This document shows positions 25,320-37,421 of a stretch of DNA of 64,000 bases, in pieces. Position 1 is the stretch's first letter. Each line of letters opens with the position of its first letter. The stretch is from contig JAIXSY010000029.1 in the NCBI GenBank assembly GCA_027484445.1, positions 1 through 64,000 on the forward strand. The letters run 5' to 3'. The stretch comes from Verrucomicrobiaceae bacterium (lineage in GTDB: Bacteria; Verrucomicrobiota; Verrucomicrobiia; Verrucomicrobiales; Verrucomicrobiaceae). Position numbers and translations under genes: made by a program. Below the pieces are notes generated by a model. It was not told the origin of the DNA. It was given only the letters and a program-made list of their open reading frames with translations, and searched no databases.

Positions 25320-28300
25320 TCAGGGGCTGAGAACAAACCGAAGCCTCGTGAATCCACGGTTGGCATTCGGGTTTGGCAGACGAGCTTCGATGAGCTCGGT
25401 TCGTGCATCGAAGGGCAGGGGCGTGGCGTCAGGCGTTAGCTCGGTCCATTCGATCAAGTTGGACGACCACTCGACGATGATCTGCACGCCCCGTGCCTGG
25501 AGGTGGCGGCGGAACTGCATGCGCAGCTCGCCCGCCTGCGACGTGATCTGAGGATGCGGCGTCGCGGCCGGTGCTTCCGGGTTCAGGTTCATGGCAAATT
25601 CAGCCAAGTTCAGCAACCCATCGCCATCAGGATCATCCAGAGGTCCGGTCCCGCTGCCAGGTGCCCAGGTGCGCGTCGTCTGCCAAGTGGCGTAGTCCAC
25701 CTCTGGGATGTTCAGGCGGATGCCGACCAAGACCGGGTCGTGGTCGCTGCTGCGGTAGGGCGTGCCGGTGTTGAGGTCCAGGGCGGGGCCGACTTTGTTT
25801 TCCTGATTGTAGTCCAGGTAGGAGGGTTCATCGGCATTGATGTGCCAGTGGTCCTGGCCAGTGATCTGCGCGGCCATGGTGGCATTCGCAAAGGCGTGGT
25901 CCAGCCGCCCGAGCTGGCCGCCCAGGCGGTAGCTGTAGTCTCCCGTGCCCTGGAAACGCTGCCCCTGATCCTGCCAACCGACAGCGCGCAGGGTATCGAG
26001 CGGATCTTCTTCGCCGTAGGAGTTGAGATCGCCGATGATCAGCAAATCAGGCTCGCCTGAAGTCGTGGCCACACCTTGCAGCCAAGTGTGCAATCGGGCC
26101 GCCTGTTGGCGGCGCAGGTCATTGTAGGCGGCTTGGCCGTCGTTTTGGTCAACATTAAGGCCAGTAGGGCCGGGGCTACCAGCAGACTTGGACTTCCAGT
26201 GGTTCACACACACGCCGAAGCGCTCGCCACTGTCTCTTTCTTCAAAGATCTGTGCCAGGGGGAAGCGCAGCGGGTCCAGGGTGGCATTGGGCACAAACCA
26301 GACGCTGTTCGTGTCCATCTGGCAGTCGCCGCGCAGAGTCAGTCGGGAGGGGCGGTATAGCAGCAGGCAGCGCACGTAATCTGCGCCATTGCCTGCCGCA
26401 GGGTAGCCGCCGGGCGGATCAGGCACCACCGCGTAGTCATCGGCCACGGCTTCATTCAGACCGGTCAGTAGATCTTGAATGCTGGCGCTGGAGTTTTGGA
26501 TCTCCATCAGCCCCACGACGTGGGCATCCAGCCCGGCGATGGCGGCGATGACCTTGGCTCTTTGGCGGGCAAATTCATCAGCACTGCTAGCACCGCGGTC
26601 ATTGCTGCCGCCAAAGGTGGTGAAGTAGTTCAGCACGTTCATGGAGCCGACCCGCAGGCGACCACCGACATTCGGCGGGCTGGTGGGGCGTGGATTGGCC
26701 TGAACCCAGGGCAGGGGCTCGCTGGGTTGCAGGCGGTAGGCATCATTGCTGTAGCTGAGCACGGCCGTCAGGCCGGTCAGGGTATCGCCACAGCGGCGGG
26801 TGCCTTCAGCACTGAGGTGAGGCAGGGGAAAGGGGTAAATGGCGCTGGAGCCATCATCCAGAAGGATACAGCGCTGTGGTGCGGCACGCTCTTGGGCCTG
26901 GATTGCGGCCACATTGCTGCTGCCGCTGGTGGTGGTGCCGCTGGCGGGTACATCATTGGGGTCGATCGTTTCCGTAGGCACCGTCAGTGGGCCGTCGATG
27001 CAGAGGGTCAGCTCACCAAAGCGGGAGTAATTGTCATTCACACCTCCGCCGCCACTGCCGCTGTTGTTCGTCACGGAAAGGGTCTGCGGCAGCGTGACCC
27101 TCATGCCTTCGAGGTTTTCCAAGCTGATCGTGCTGGTCACAGGCAGCGTCATCGCCGTGGCGGTGGGCAGCTCAGCCGTGCCCAGCTTTTCCAGGGCAGT
27201 GATGTTCACGAGCTGGGTCTGGCTGCCGGATTCAGACACCGTGCCTGTCACGCGCACCACGTCTCCTAGCAGCACGGGAAAAGAGGCCGTGCTGGTGCGG
27301 TCCGAGACCCAGAGACCCTCGGAGGTGGCTGGGTTGCCATCCTCATCCGCAGCCTCTTCTTGAAGGAAAAAGCCACCCAGCGCTGGACTGGCCCCCTGAA
27401 AGCTGCCCGTGACGATCCCCTGCACGCTGACCTGCGCGCCTGCCAGACGGCTGAAGCCATCGGTGCCCTGCACGCTAGAAATAGGCGTGAGCTGATCTGT
27501 GCCTGGCACGATGCTAAAGGCCCAGGTCTGATCGGCTGCCATGGCCTGGCTGGCGCTATTCGTGACCTGGCTGGCGATGATCCTGAGGCTGATCGTTTCC
27601 CCCGCTGGCCAGGGCGAGACCGGGGTCACGGTGTAGCGTAGAGGGCCCGCGTTGCTGGTCGTCACGGGCAGAGCGCCGCTGATGCTGCCGGTGGCCTCCA
27701 CCCAGGTGCCAGTCACGGTCACGGGTTGGTCAAAAACAACCACCGCCGGGGTCGTAGGCGTGACGTTCGCGCTCGCTGCGGCGGGCCGCGTGCTGTGCAC
27801 CAGCGGTGCTGTCGTGGAGGTGCCAGAGGCGTGAAAGAGCACATCATCCAGCGCCAGCCCGTTGTCAGAGCCAGTCTCATCCAGGTCGCGCCAGCGCAGG
27901 ATGAGCATTTGGCCATTCGCCCAGGAAATACCAGTCACGGTGGCACTGCGCTCGATGCGATTGCTGCTGCTGTTGCCATTCATGCTAAAGGAACTGCCCG
28001 AAACTGCGCTCAGGGCAGGCGCATTCATATTGGCTACAGCGATGTGAGTGGCGGTGCTGTCGATGTCTCCGCTAGCGACGATGCGGTATTCGCCCGAAAA
28101 GCCGACCAGGGAACTCGTACCGCCATTACGCCACTGCTCTGCATAAAAACCGATCGTGAAGCGGGTGATGGTCTGTCCTGTGTTGTTCACCAGCCGCCAG
28201 CCCAGATTGGCATCATGAGCTCCGGCTAAGGAGCCCAGTGCCCTGTCTGAGCTAGCAAGAATGCCATAAGAGTAGGCTGCTGTGGTTTGTGCTGACCCAT

Positions 28301-28556
28301 CACCTACCAGGAAAATCAGCTGTGACCCACCTCTAGCGTGGATGCCCCAGCCCGTCGTTCCTGTAGCAAAAACCGGCGCTGCGGTCAGCTGTGCTGGGCC
28401 TTTGCCGATGCCGAGCGCAGCATAGTCAAAGGTGCCCGTCATGGGTAGCGAATCGAAGTCCTGCACTACCACCCCGCCTGTGTAGCTGAGCTGCCCCCAG
28501 GCCATCAGCCAAGGCCACAGCAGGAGGCCGAAAAAGGCAGCGGAGCGGTGCGACAT
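25320..28556 (-). CDS. Large secreted endonuclease/exonuclease/phosphatase-fold nuclease (ExeM/NucH-like)
   Basis: 1078 residues. Signal peptide ~1-22 (FFGLLLWPWLMAWG). An N-terminal beta-sandwich region, then an Ig-like domain (~255-350, PLVHSTRPAAASANVTP...), an OB-fold-like segment (~360-480), and the EEP nuclease domain (~640-980). Nuclease landmarks are VGSMNVLNYF, GLMEIQN (catalytic Glu), IGDLNSYGEEDP and SDHDPVLVGI. The C-terminus has a DPDGDGLLNLAEF calcium-binding-like segment followed by a fibronectin-like tail. Probably degrades extracellular DNA for nutrients or biofilm turnover. Stands alone, about 85 bp from the transporter gene. Confidence 0.88.
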   Translation of the reverse strand: MSHRSAAFFGLLLWPWLMAWGQLSYTGGVVVQDFDSLPMTGTFDYAALGIGKGPAQLTAAPVFATGTTGWGIHARGGSQLIFLVGDGSAQTTAAYSYGILASSDRALGSLAGAHDANLGWRLVNNTGQTITRFTIGFYAEQWRNGGTSSLVGFSGEYRIVASGDIDSTATHIAVANMNAPALSAVSGSSFSMNGNSSSNRIERSATVTGISWANGQMLILRWRDLDETGSDNGLALDDVLFHASGTSTTAPLVHSTRPAAASANVTPTTPAVVVFDQPVTVTGTWVEATGSISGALPVTTSNAGPLRYTVTPVSPWPAGETISLRIIASQVTNSASQAMAADQTWAFSIVPGTDQLTPISSVQGTDGFSRLAGAQVSVQGIVTGSFQGASPALGGFFLQEEAADEDGNPATSEGLWVSDRTSTASFPVLLGDVVRVTGTVSESGSQTQLVNITALEKLGTAELPTATAMTLPVTSTISLENLEGMRVTLPQTLSVTNNSGSGGGGVNDNYSRFGELTLCIDGPLTVPTETIDPNDVPASGTTTSGSSNVAAIQAQERAAPQRCILLDDGSSAIYPFPLPHLSAEGTRRCGDTLTGLTAVLSYSNDAYRLQPSEPLPWVQANPRPTSPPNVGGRLRVGSMNVLNYFTTFGGSNDRGASSADEFARQRAKVIAAIAGLDAHVVGLMEIQNSSASIQDLLTGLNEAVADDYAVVPDPPGGYPAAGNGADYVRCLLLYRPSRLTLRGDCQMDTNSVWFVPNATLDPLRFPLAQIFEERDSGERFGVCVNHWKSKSAGSPGPTGLNVDQNDGQAAYNDLRRQQAARLHTWLQGVATTSGEPDLLIIGDLNSYGEEDPLDTLRAVGWQDQGQRFQGTGDYSYRLGGQLGRLDHAFANATMAAQITGQDHWHINADEPSYLDYNQENKVGPALDLNTGTPYRSSDHDPVLVGIRLNIPEVDYATWQTTRTWAPGSGTGPLDDPDGDGLLNLAEFAMNLNPEAPAATPHPQITSQAGELRMQFRRHLQARGVQIIVEWSSNLIEWTELTPDATPLPFDARTELIEARLPNPNANRGFTRLRFVLSP

Positions 28557-28746
28557 CAGCCCAGTGCATAGCCGAGTCCATCGGCTCTGGCAAGATCGGT
28601 GCCACTCGCTGCGGTTGGGTCGGTCGCGAATTTGTCACCGAACGTCATTTGACGCCTCCCGCCGAATCGGGCGATGCAAACTGCTGGACGCAAATTCTCC
28701 CCCTGGCACGCGCTGTGCTTTGAGAGTAGTTCCCAACCCCTCCCGC

Positions 28747-31700
28747 ATGGCCATCCACGTCGCCCTTCGTCACGTCACTCAGTACAAATACGACCGCCCC
28801 GTCAATCTTTCCCCTCAGGTGGTCAGGTTGCGGCCCGCTCCCCATTGTCGCACGCCCGTGCTCAGCTACTCGCTGAAGGTCACGCCGGGCAAGCACTTCA
28901 TCAACTGGCAGCAGGACCCGCAGAGCAATTACTTGGCGCGTCTGGTCTTCCCGGAAAAGACCACCGAGTTCTGCGTGGAGGTCGATCTGGTCGCCGAGAT
29001 GTCGGTGTACAATCCCTTCGACTTCTTCCTGGAGCCGCAGGCGGAGCATTTCCCCTTTCGCTACGATCCGGCGCTGAATCACGAGTTGGAGCCCTTTCAG
29101 CGTAAGCTGCCGCTCACCCCGCTGGTCACGGCTTACCTGCGTGAGATCCGCCACAAGCTGATGAATGGCCATGCGCCGCTGGGCCATGCGCCCGTGCCGC
29201 ACTCGGAGACGGCTGATCCGCATCCGCACGGGGTGCTGCCGGAGGCAGCGGTGGCCGCGCATGATCCAGACACCGACACCCGCCCGCGTACGATCGACTT
29301 CCTCGTCGGCATCAACCAGATGCTTTGGAAAGACCTGCGCTACACCATCCGCCTGGAACCTGGCGTGCAGACGCCGGAAGAGACGCTGGAACTGTGCAGT
29401 GGCTCTTGCCGTGATTCAGCCTGGCTGCTGGTCACGCTGTTCCGTCACCTGGGCATGGCGGCCCGCTTTGTCAGTGGCTACCTCATTCAGCTGAAGCCAG
29501 ACGTGAAAAGTCTGGACGGCCCCAGTGGAGCGGAGTCTGACTTCACGGACCTGCATGCCTGGTGCGAGGTCTATCTGCCTGGTGCCGGCTGGGTGGGGCT
29601 TGACCCGACCTCAGGCCTGATGGCTGGGGAAGGGCACCTGCCTCTCGCTGCCACGCCTGACCCGCAGAGCGCCGCGCCCATTACCGGAGCGGTGGACAAG
29701 TGCGAGGTCGAGTTTCATCACGAAATGTCCGTGATGCGGATCTACGAATCCGCTCGCGTCACCAAACCCTACACGCCTGAGCAGTGGGCTGAGATCGAAA
29801 AGCTTGGCCATCGCATCGACGATGACCTGACTGCCAATGACGTGCGCCTGACGATGGGCGGTGAGCCTACCTTTGTCAGCATCGACGACATGGATGGCCC
29901 CGAATGGAACACAGCGGCCGTCGGGCCCAAGAAGCGTCTGCTCTCAGGTGAACTCATCAAGCGCCTGCGCCAGCAGTTCGGTCCTGGTGGCCTGCTGCAC
30001 TACGGCCAGGGCAAGTGGTATCCGGGGGAATCCCTGCCGCGTTGGGCACTCGGCTGCTACTGGCGGAAGGACGGCGTTCCAATTTGGACGGATGACAGCC
30101 TCATCGCCGATGAATCGAAAAACTACGGCTACACCGAGCAGGAGGCCCGCAAGTTCGGACTCGCCGTCTCGGCTGCCCTGGGCGTGAATCCTCGTTGGCT
30201 GAAAGAGGCCTACGAAGATGTGTATTATTACCTCTGGCGTGAAAAGCGCCTGCCAGTGAACGTCGATCCGCTGAAGTCGAACCTGAAGGACAAAGAGGAA
30301 CGTGCCCGCTTGGCCCGCGTCTTTGAACAAGGACTCGACAAGGTCGTGGGCTACATCCTGCCTCTGGAGCGTGTTTATTACGGCACGGACCTGCGCTGGA
30401 AAAGTGGACCCTGGTTTGTCCGCGATGATACCCTGCACCTGATCCCTGGCGATTCGGCCATGGGCCTGCGTTTGCCGCTGGATAGCCTGCCCTGGGTCAG
30501 CGCCACGGATTACCCCTGGATCTATCCTACCGACCCCTCCAGCGACTGGCCTGACCTGCCGCCGAAGCCCGAGAGTCGTCAGCGTTTCCTGAATGAAGTC
30601 GCTGGCTGGCTGCAAGACATGCCCGGCGCACCGGAGACGCCCTCCAGCTACGCGGCTGCCCGCTACTCCGGGCAGGGCAAGCCCGAGCGGCGCAAGCTGG
30701 ACCCTCTGCAGGATCCCATCGACGATCCGCGCCTCGCCAGCAGCACCCGCTACCCGCTGCCGCAGGAGTCAGCCGCATGGATCATCCGCACCGCCATCTG
30801 CTTTGAGCCCCGCGAAGGCCGCCTGCATGTCTTCATGCCACCCGTGGAGACCACGGAGGACTACCTGGACCTCATCTCCGCCGTGGAAGATGTGGCCACA
30901 GCGATGAAGATGCCAATCATCATTGAGGGCACTCCGCCGCCCTTTGATCCGCGCCTGAATGTCATCAAGGTCACCCCTGACCCCGGCGTGATCGAGGTGA
31001 ACATGCACCCGGTGAAAAAGTGGTCTGAACTCGTCCACAACACCAAGGTCCTCTACGAAGAAGCCCGCCAGACCCGCCTGGGCACGGAGAAATTCATGCT
31101 CGATGGTCGCCACACCGGGACGGGCGGTGGCAATCACATCGTCTTCGGGGGAGAACGACCCAAGGACAGCCCGCTGCTGCGCAGGCCTGATTTGCTGAAA
31201 AGCCTGGTCGGCTACTGGCACAATCACCCGAGCCTGAGCTACCTCTTCTCCGGTCTTTTCATCGGCCCCACCAGCCAGCACCCGCGTGTCGATGAGGCGC
31301 GCAACGATGCCCTCTTCGAACTCGAGCTGGCCTTCAAGGAACTCGACCGCTACACCAAGAACAACGGCCAAACGCCACCCTGGCTGGTGGACCGCATTTT
31401 CCGCAACCTGCTCGTGGATGCCACCGGCAATACCCACCGCAGTGAGTTCTGCATCGACAAGCTTTTTGATCCCTCCAGCAGCAGTGGACGTCTCGGACTC
31501 GTCGAGCTGCGCTCCTTTGAAATGCCACCGCATCCGGAGATGAGCCTGGCGCAGCACCTGCTGCTGCGCGGCGCTATCTCCCGTTTCTGGAAGCAACCCT
31601 ATGAGCAGGGCTTGGTTCGCTGGGGCACCGAGCTGCACGACCGCTTCCTGCTGCCTCATTTTGTCTGGGATGACCTCTGCGATGTCATCGCAGACATGCG

Positions 31701-32295
31701 CGACTTTGGCTATGATCTGAAGCCCGAGTGGTTTGCTCCACACTTTGAGTTCAAGTTCCCCTCCATTGGTGCCATCACGCAGCGTGGCGTTCATGTCGAG
31801 CTGCGGACCGCGCTGGAGCCCTGGCATGTGCTCGGGGAAGAAGGGGCCGCAGGTGGCACCGTGCGCTACGTGGACAGCAGCCTGGAGCGCGTGCAGGTGA
31901 AGACCGCTGGCCTCGTCGGCGGGCGTTACGTCATCACCTGCAACGGTCTCCAGATCCCGCTGCACCCGACGGGCACCAATGGCGAATTCGTGGCGGGAGT
32001 GCGCTACCGCGCTTGGCAGCCGGGCGAGTGCCTGCAGCCCACGATCGGCATCCACAGCCCACTCACCTTTGACATCGTGGACACCTGGAATCAGCGCAGT
32101 CTCGGTGGCTGCACCTACCATGTCGTCCATCCCGGTGGCCGCAGCTACGAGACCTTCCCCGTGAACAGCTATGAGGCGGAAAGTCGCCGTCTTGCTCGCT
32201 TCTTCACCAATGGTCATCTCCAGGGCCGCTTCACCCCGATGCAGATCCCGCAGGTGCCAGAGTTCCCCTTCACGCTCGACCTGCGCCTCGGTTAA
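28747..32295 (+). CDS. Transglutaminase-like and DUF2126 fusion protein
   Basis: 1182 residues from the ATG at 28747 (MAIHVALRHVTQYKYDRP); the frame is open 61 codons upstream without conserved features. Residues 1-~170 are the bacterial transglutaminase-like N-terminal domain. The core follows, with a likely triad Cys ~221 in GSCRDSA, His ~270 in DLHAW and Asp ~285 in LDPTSG. From ~360 to the end is DUF2126 (LTMGGEPTFVSIDDM, GRHTGTGGGNHIVFGG). These fusions are often grouped with circularly permuted ATP-grasp proteins, suggesting peptide-bond chemistry, but no such partner is adjacent here. Confidence 0.9.
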   Translation: MAIHVALRHVTQYKYDRPVNLSPQVVRLRPAPHCRTPVLSYSLKVTPGKHFINWQQDPQSNYLARLVFPEKTTEFCVEVDLVAEMSVYNPFDFFLEPQAEHFPFRYDPALNHELEPFQRKLPLTPLVTAYLREIRHKLMNGHAPLGHAPVPHSETADPHPHGVLPEAAVAAHDPDTDTRPRTIDFLVGINQMLWKDLRYTIRLEPGVQTPEETLELCSGSCRDSAWLLVTLFRHLGMAARFVSGYLIQLKPDVKSLDGPSGAESDFTDLHAWCEVYLPGAGWVGLDPTSGLMAGEGHLPLAATPDPQSAAPITGAVDKCEVEFHHEMSVMRIYESARVTKPYTPEQWAEIEKLGHRIDDDLTANDVRLTMGGEPTFVSIDDMDGPEWNTAAVGPKKRLLSGELIKRLRQQFGPGGLLHYGQGKWYPGESLPRWALGCYWRKDGVPIWTDDSLIADESKNYGYTEQEARKFGLAVSAALGVNPRWLKEAYEDVYYYLWREKRLPVNVDPLKSNLKDKEERARLARVFEQGLDKVVGYILPLERVYYGTDLRWKSGPWFVRDDTLHLIPGDSAMGLRLPLDSLPWVSATDYPWIYPTDPSSDWPDLPPKPESRQRFLNEVAGWLQDMPGAPETPSSYAAARYSGQGKPERRKLDPLQDPIDDPRLASSTRYPLPQESAAWIIRTAICFEPREGRLHVFMPPVETTEDYLDLISAVEDVATAMKMPIIIEGTPPPFDPRLNVIKVTPDPGVIEVNMHPVKKWSELVHNTKVLYEEARQTRLGTEKFMLDGRHTGTGGGNHIVFGGERPKDSPLLRRPDLLKSLVGYWHNHPSLSYLFSGLFIGPTSQHPRVDEARNDALFELELAFKELDRYTKNNGQTPPWLVDRIFRNLLVDATGNTHRSEFCIDKLFDPSSSSGRLGLVELRSFEMPPHPEMSLAQHLLLRGAISRFWKQPYEQGLVRWGTELHDRFLLPHFVWDDLCDVIADMRDFGYDLKPEWFAPHFEFKFPSIGAITQRGVHVELRTALEPWHVLGEEGAAGGTVRYVDSSLERVQVKTAGLVGGRYVITCNGLQIPLHPTGTNGEFVAGVRYRAWQPGECLQPTIGIHSPLTFDIVDTWNQRSLGGCTYHVVHPGGRSYETFPVNSYEAESRRLARFFTNGHLQGRFTPMQIPQVPEFPFTLDLRLG

Positions 32296-32481
32296 ACGTC
32301 CTGCCACCTGAGGTCACTCTTCCTTCATCTCCATGGCCTGCTCCTTCTGCTCCCCGAAGGGGCTGTTTTTCGCTGGTGGCTGGCCGTGCTTCCATCCTGC
32401 CTTCCTGTTCTTGGGGAAAGACAGCCCCACTGGCCTCAATTTCGACTTTGACGGCACGCTGCCTTCTTCCCACAGTCGTAG

Positions 32482-34677
<2,196 letters not shown>

Positions 34678-34715
34678 GTCGCATAGGCCCAACACGACCT
34701 ATCCCTCATCCCGTC

Positions 34716-35333
34716 ATGTCCCAGCCGCCTCCAGAAGATGCCCCACCCGGCTTCCTCCCCCAAGGCGGCAACTACCAAGAACTGCTCTCCTACCGGAAGT
34801 CAGAGATCATCTACGACCTCACTTTCCGCTTTTGCGAAAAGCACCTCAAGCGAGGCGACCGCACCATCGACCAAATGGTGCAGTCCGCCCGCTCCGGGAA
34901 ACAAAACATTGCAGAAGGCTGCAAAGCCTCCATCACCTCTGCCGAGACGGAGCTAAAGCTCATCAACGTCGCCCGAGCCAGCCTGGAGGAACTCTTGTTG
35001 GACTACCAAGACTACCTCCGCGTCCGCGATCACCCTCTCTGGGACAAGAAGAGCAAGGAAGCCCTCTACGTCCGCAAGCTCGGCCGAACCCCCGACGAAA
35101 GCTACGAGACCTACCGGCCCTTCATGGACACTCGGCCACCCCAGATCCTCGCCAACATCGCCATCTGCCTCATCCATCAGGCGAACTACCTGCTCGACCA
35201 ACAACGCCGGCGCCTGGAAAAAGACTTCGTCCAAAAAGGCGGCATCCGCGAGCAAATGACCAAGGCCCGCCTGGAGTATCGCAAAAAGCAACAGTCCCAG
35301 CCCCCGAGACCACCCCATCGCTCAAAAGACTGA
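34716..35333 (+). CDS. Four-helix-bundle (S23-like) protein
   Basis: 205 residues. FCEKHLKRGDRTIDQMVQSARSGKQNIAEG and the later ETELKLINVARASLEELLLDY match the stand-alone four-helix-bundle proteins related to the protein found in 23S rRNA intervening sequences. A basic Pro-rich tail (PRPPHRSKD) ends it. Function in this family is unknown; nucleic-acid binding has been suggested. It lies 38 bp after thiC and is the first of several cargo genes placed between thiC 3'-end copies. Confidence 0.8.
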   Translation: MSQPPPEDAPPGFLPQGGNYQELLSYRKSEIIYDLTFRFCEKHLKRGDRTIDQMVQSARSGKQNIAEGCKASITSAETELKLINVARASLEELLLDYQDYLRVRDHPLWDKKSKEALYVRKLGRTPDESYETYRPFMDTRPPQILANIAICLIHQANYLLDQQRRRLEKDFVQKGGIREQMTKARLEYRKKQQSQPPRPPHRSKD

Positions 35334-35524
35334 CACCACCCCTTGCCTGATGCCTTTCGCCCAATGCGTCGCACAGGCCCTACAAGTCGTCTTCATTTCC
35401 ACCACTCCACGCATCGCTCCCACGCCCCATCCATCGCCTCAGCCCTATCCGACCTATTCTCCAGAGACCGCCCACCCACCAGCCTCCGCTTGCCAACTCA
35501 CAGCCCACAACCGAAAGCTCATCC

Positions 35525-35659
35525 ATGATCATCACCGAAGACGTCCGCAAATACACCGCCGAACAAGCCATCTCCGAGGATGAGGTCCTTCAGCATGGGA
35601 TGGATGAGAAGTCTAAGGAGTTCGTGGAGAAGGGTGCCGAGGTCTATCAGCCTGCATGA
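35525..35659 (+). pseudogene. Partial duplicate of the thiC 3' end (copy 2, 44 codons)
   Basis: Encodes [20 protein letters not shown] and continues to GAEVYQPA, aligning codon by codon with the last 45 codons of thiC (34540-34677) but with many third-position changes. It lacks the Fe-S motif and the rest of the enzyme, so it cannot work as ThiC. It lies between the four-helix-bundle gene and the DUF4160 gene. The 190 bp before it contain nothing I can recognise. Confidence 0.85.
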
Positions 35660-35662
35660 GTC

Positions 35663-35863
35663 ATGGGAAAGGTCCGACGGCATGGATTTGTCTTGGAGTG
35701 GTTCATCGGCGACCACGATCCAAGGCACGTTCACGTTTATGACACCAAGGGGCGCTTTCTTGGCCGTTTCGATTTAACCCGCCGTGTCGGACATGAAGGC
35801 TGGCAACCCAGCAAAAAGCTGCTAAAACTCATCACCGAACTCGAAAACGAAGGCCGCTTATGA
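35663..35863 (+). CDS. DUF4160-type small protein
   Basis: 66 residues. GDHDPRHVHVYDTKGRFLGRFDL fits the DUF4160 pattern (a D-H-x-P-x-H-x-H-V core). In many genomes DUF4160 genes sit directly before a DUF2442 gene and the pair is suspected to be toxin-antitoxin-like, though activity is not established. The same order occurs here, with a 4-bp ATGA overlap with the DUF2442 gene. The start is 4 bp after the thiC fragment stop. Confidence 0.75.
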   Translation: MGKVRRHGFVLEWFIGDHDPRHVHVYDTKGRFLGRFDLTRRVGHEGWQPSKKLLKLITELENEGRL

Positions 35864-36162
35864 AGATCGCCGTTCAACTCAAGAAACCTTTCGGGAAAGG
35901 CTCCTTCTCGCGAGTGAAGCACGCTCGTTACCTTGGCTGGGAAGATGCTTTTGAGATCGAGTTCGAAGATGGCCTTTGCTTTCTCGAGCCCCACGCAACC
36001 ATCCGTAAAGCCAATCGCATCGCAGCCAAGGCCACGCCGGTTCAAGTAGAAGTGGATGACGACCTCCACAGCCATTTTATCATCCACTACGACAACGGCC
36101 AGACCGCCGAAGTGTCTTGGGCCTTCATCCGCGAACTGCCGCCGAAACCAGCGAAGAAGTGA
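35860..36162 (+). CDS. DUF2442-type protein, first copy
   Basis: 100 residues. Typical layout of DUF2442 proteins: VKHARYLGWEDAFEIEFEDGLCFLEP, where a conserved acidic FEDG turn is followed by a basic stretch. The C-terminal half, HYDNGQTAEVSWAFIRELPPK, is nearly identical to the second copy at 36368, so the two arose by duplication. Overlaps DUF4160 by 4 bp and the HicB-like gene by TGATG. Proposed partner of DUF4160; function unknown. Confidence 0.7.
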   Translation: MKIAVQLKKPFGKGSFSRVKHARYLGWEDAFEIEFEDGLCFLEPHATIRKANRIAAKATPVQVEVDDDLHSHFIIHYDNGQTAEVSWAFIRELPPKPAKK

Positions 36163-36368
36163 TGCGCTACGAATTCATCATCTACTGGAGCAAGGCCGAC
36201 GAAAGCTTCATCGTCGAGGTTCCTGAACTGCCCGGCTGCATGGCCGATGGGGCAACCTACGAGGAAGCCATCGCCAACGTGCAGACGGTTGTTCAGGAGT
36301 GGGTCGAGACGGCCAAGGCTTTGGGGCGACCCATCCCTGATCCAAAAGGCAAGCTCGCCTACGCCTGA
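36162..36368 (+). CDS. HicB-family antitoxin-like protein
   Basis: 68 residues from the ATG at 36162 inside a TGATG overlap. MRYEFIIYWSKADESFIVEV then PELPGCMADGATYEEAIANVQ is the HicB RNase-H-like fold. It is short and has no C-terminal DNA-binding domain. No HicA toxin with its typical basic fold is adjacent; a DUF2442 protein occupies each side. It may act alone or with these neighbours. The next gene starts in another TGATG overlap. Confidence 0.85.
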   Translation: MRYEFIIYWSKADESFIVEVPELPGCMADGATYEEAIANVQTVVQEWVETAKALGRPIPDPKGKLAYA

Positions 36369-36673
36369 TGAAGACGTTCCGCAATCCCCTCAAAGCTCCC
36401 TTTGGCAAAGGCACCTTCTCTCGGGTTCGATCCGTCAGCTACCATCAGTGGGAAGATGCCTTCGATGTCACCTTCGATGACGGTCTCGCCTTTCTTGAGC
36501 CCCACGCCACGATCCGCAAAGCCAACAAAATCGCCCCCAAGGCTGTCGTTCAGTCGGTGGAAAGAGATGAAGAGCTTCGCAGTGGCTTCTACGTCCACTA
36601 CGACAACGGCCAAACGGCCGAAGTCTCCTGGGCCTTCATCCGCGAACTGCCGCCCAAAGCTGCCAAAAAGTAA
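36368..36673 (+). CDS. DUF2442-type protein, second copy
   Basis: 101 residues, closely related to the product at 35860 (same GKGxFSRV, FLEPHATIRKANKIA and HYDNGQTAEVSWAF blocks). The duplicate lies on the other side of the HicB-like gene, giving the order DUF4160-DUF2442-HicB-DUF2442 with every junction overlapping. It may be an independent antitoxin-like copy. Confidence 0.7.
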   Translation: MKTFRNPLKAPFGKGTFSRVRSVSYHQWEDAFDVTFDDGLAFLEPHATIRKANKIAPKAVVQSVERDEELRSGFYVHYDNGQTAEVSWAFIRELPPKAAKK

Positions 36674-36696
36674 TTTCAGTGAATCGGTTCAGTTAA

Positions 36697-37401
<705 letters not shown>

Positions 37402-37421
37402 TCTCTGAATGAAATTCCACT

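Noticed and set aside
30769..32307. 512-codon open frame antisense to the DUF2126 gene
   Set aside because: Mirror of the coding strand; composition unlike a real protein.
32341..32375. CCCC-GAA-GGGG followed by T-run as terminator of the DUF2126 gene
   Set aside because: The stem is only about four base pairs, too weak to call.
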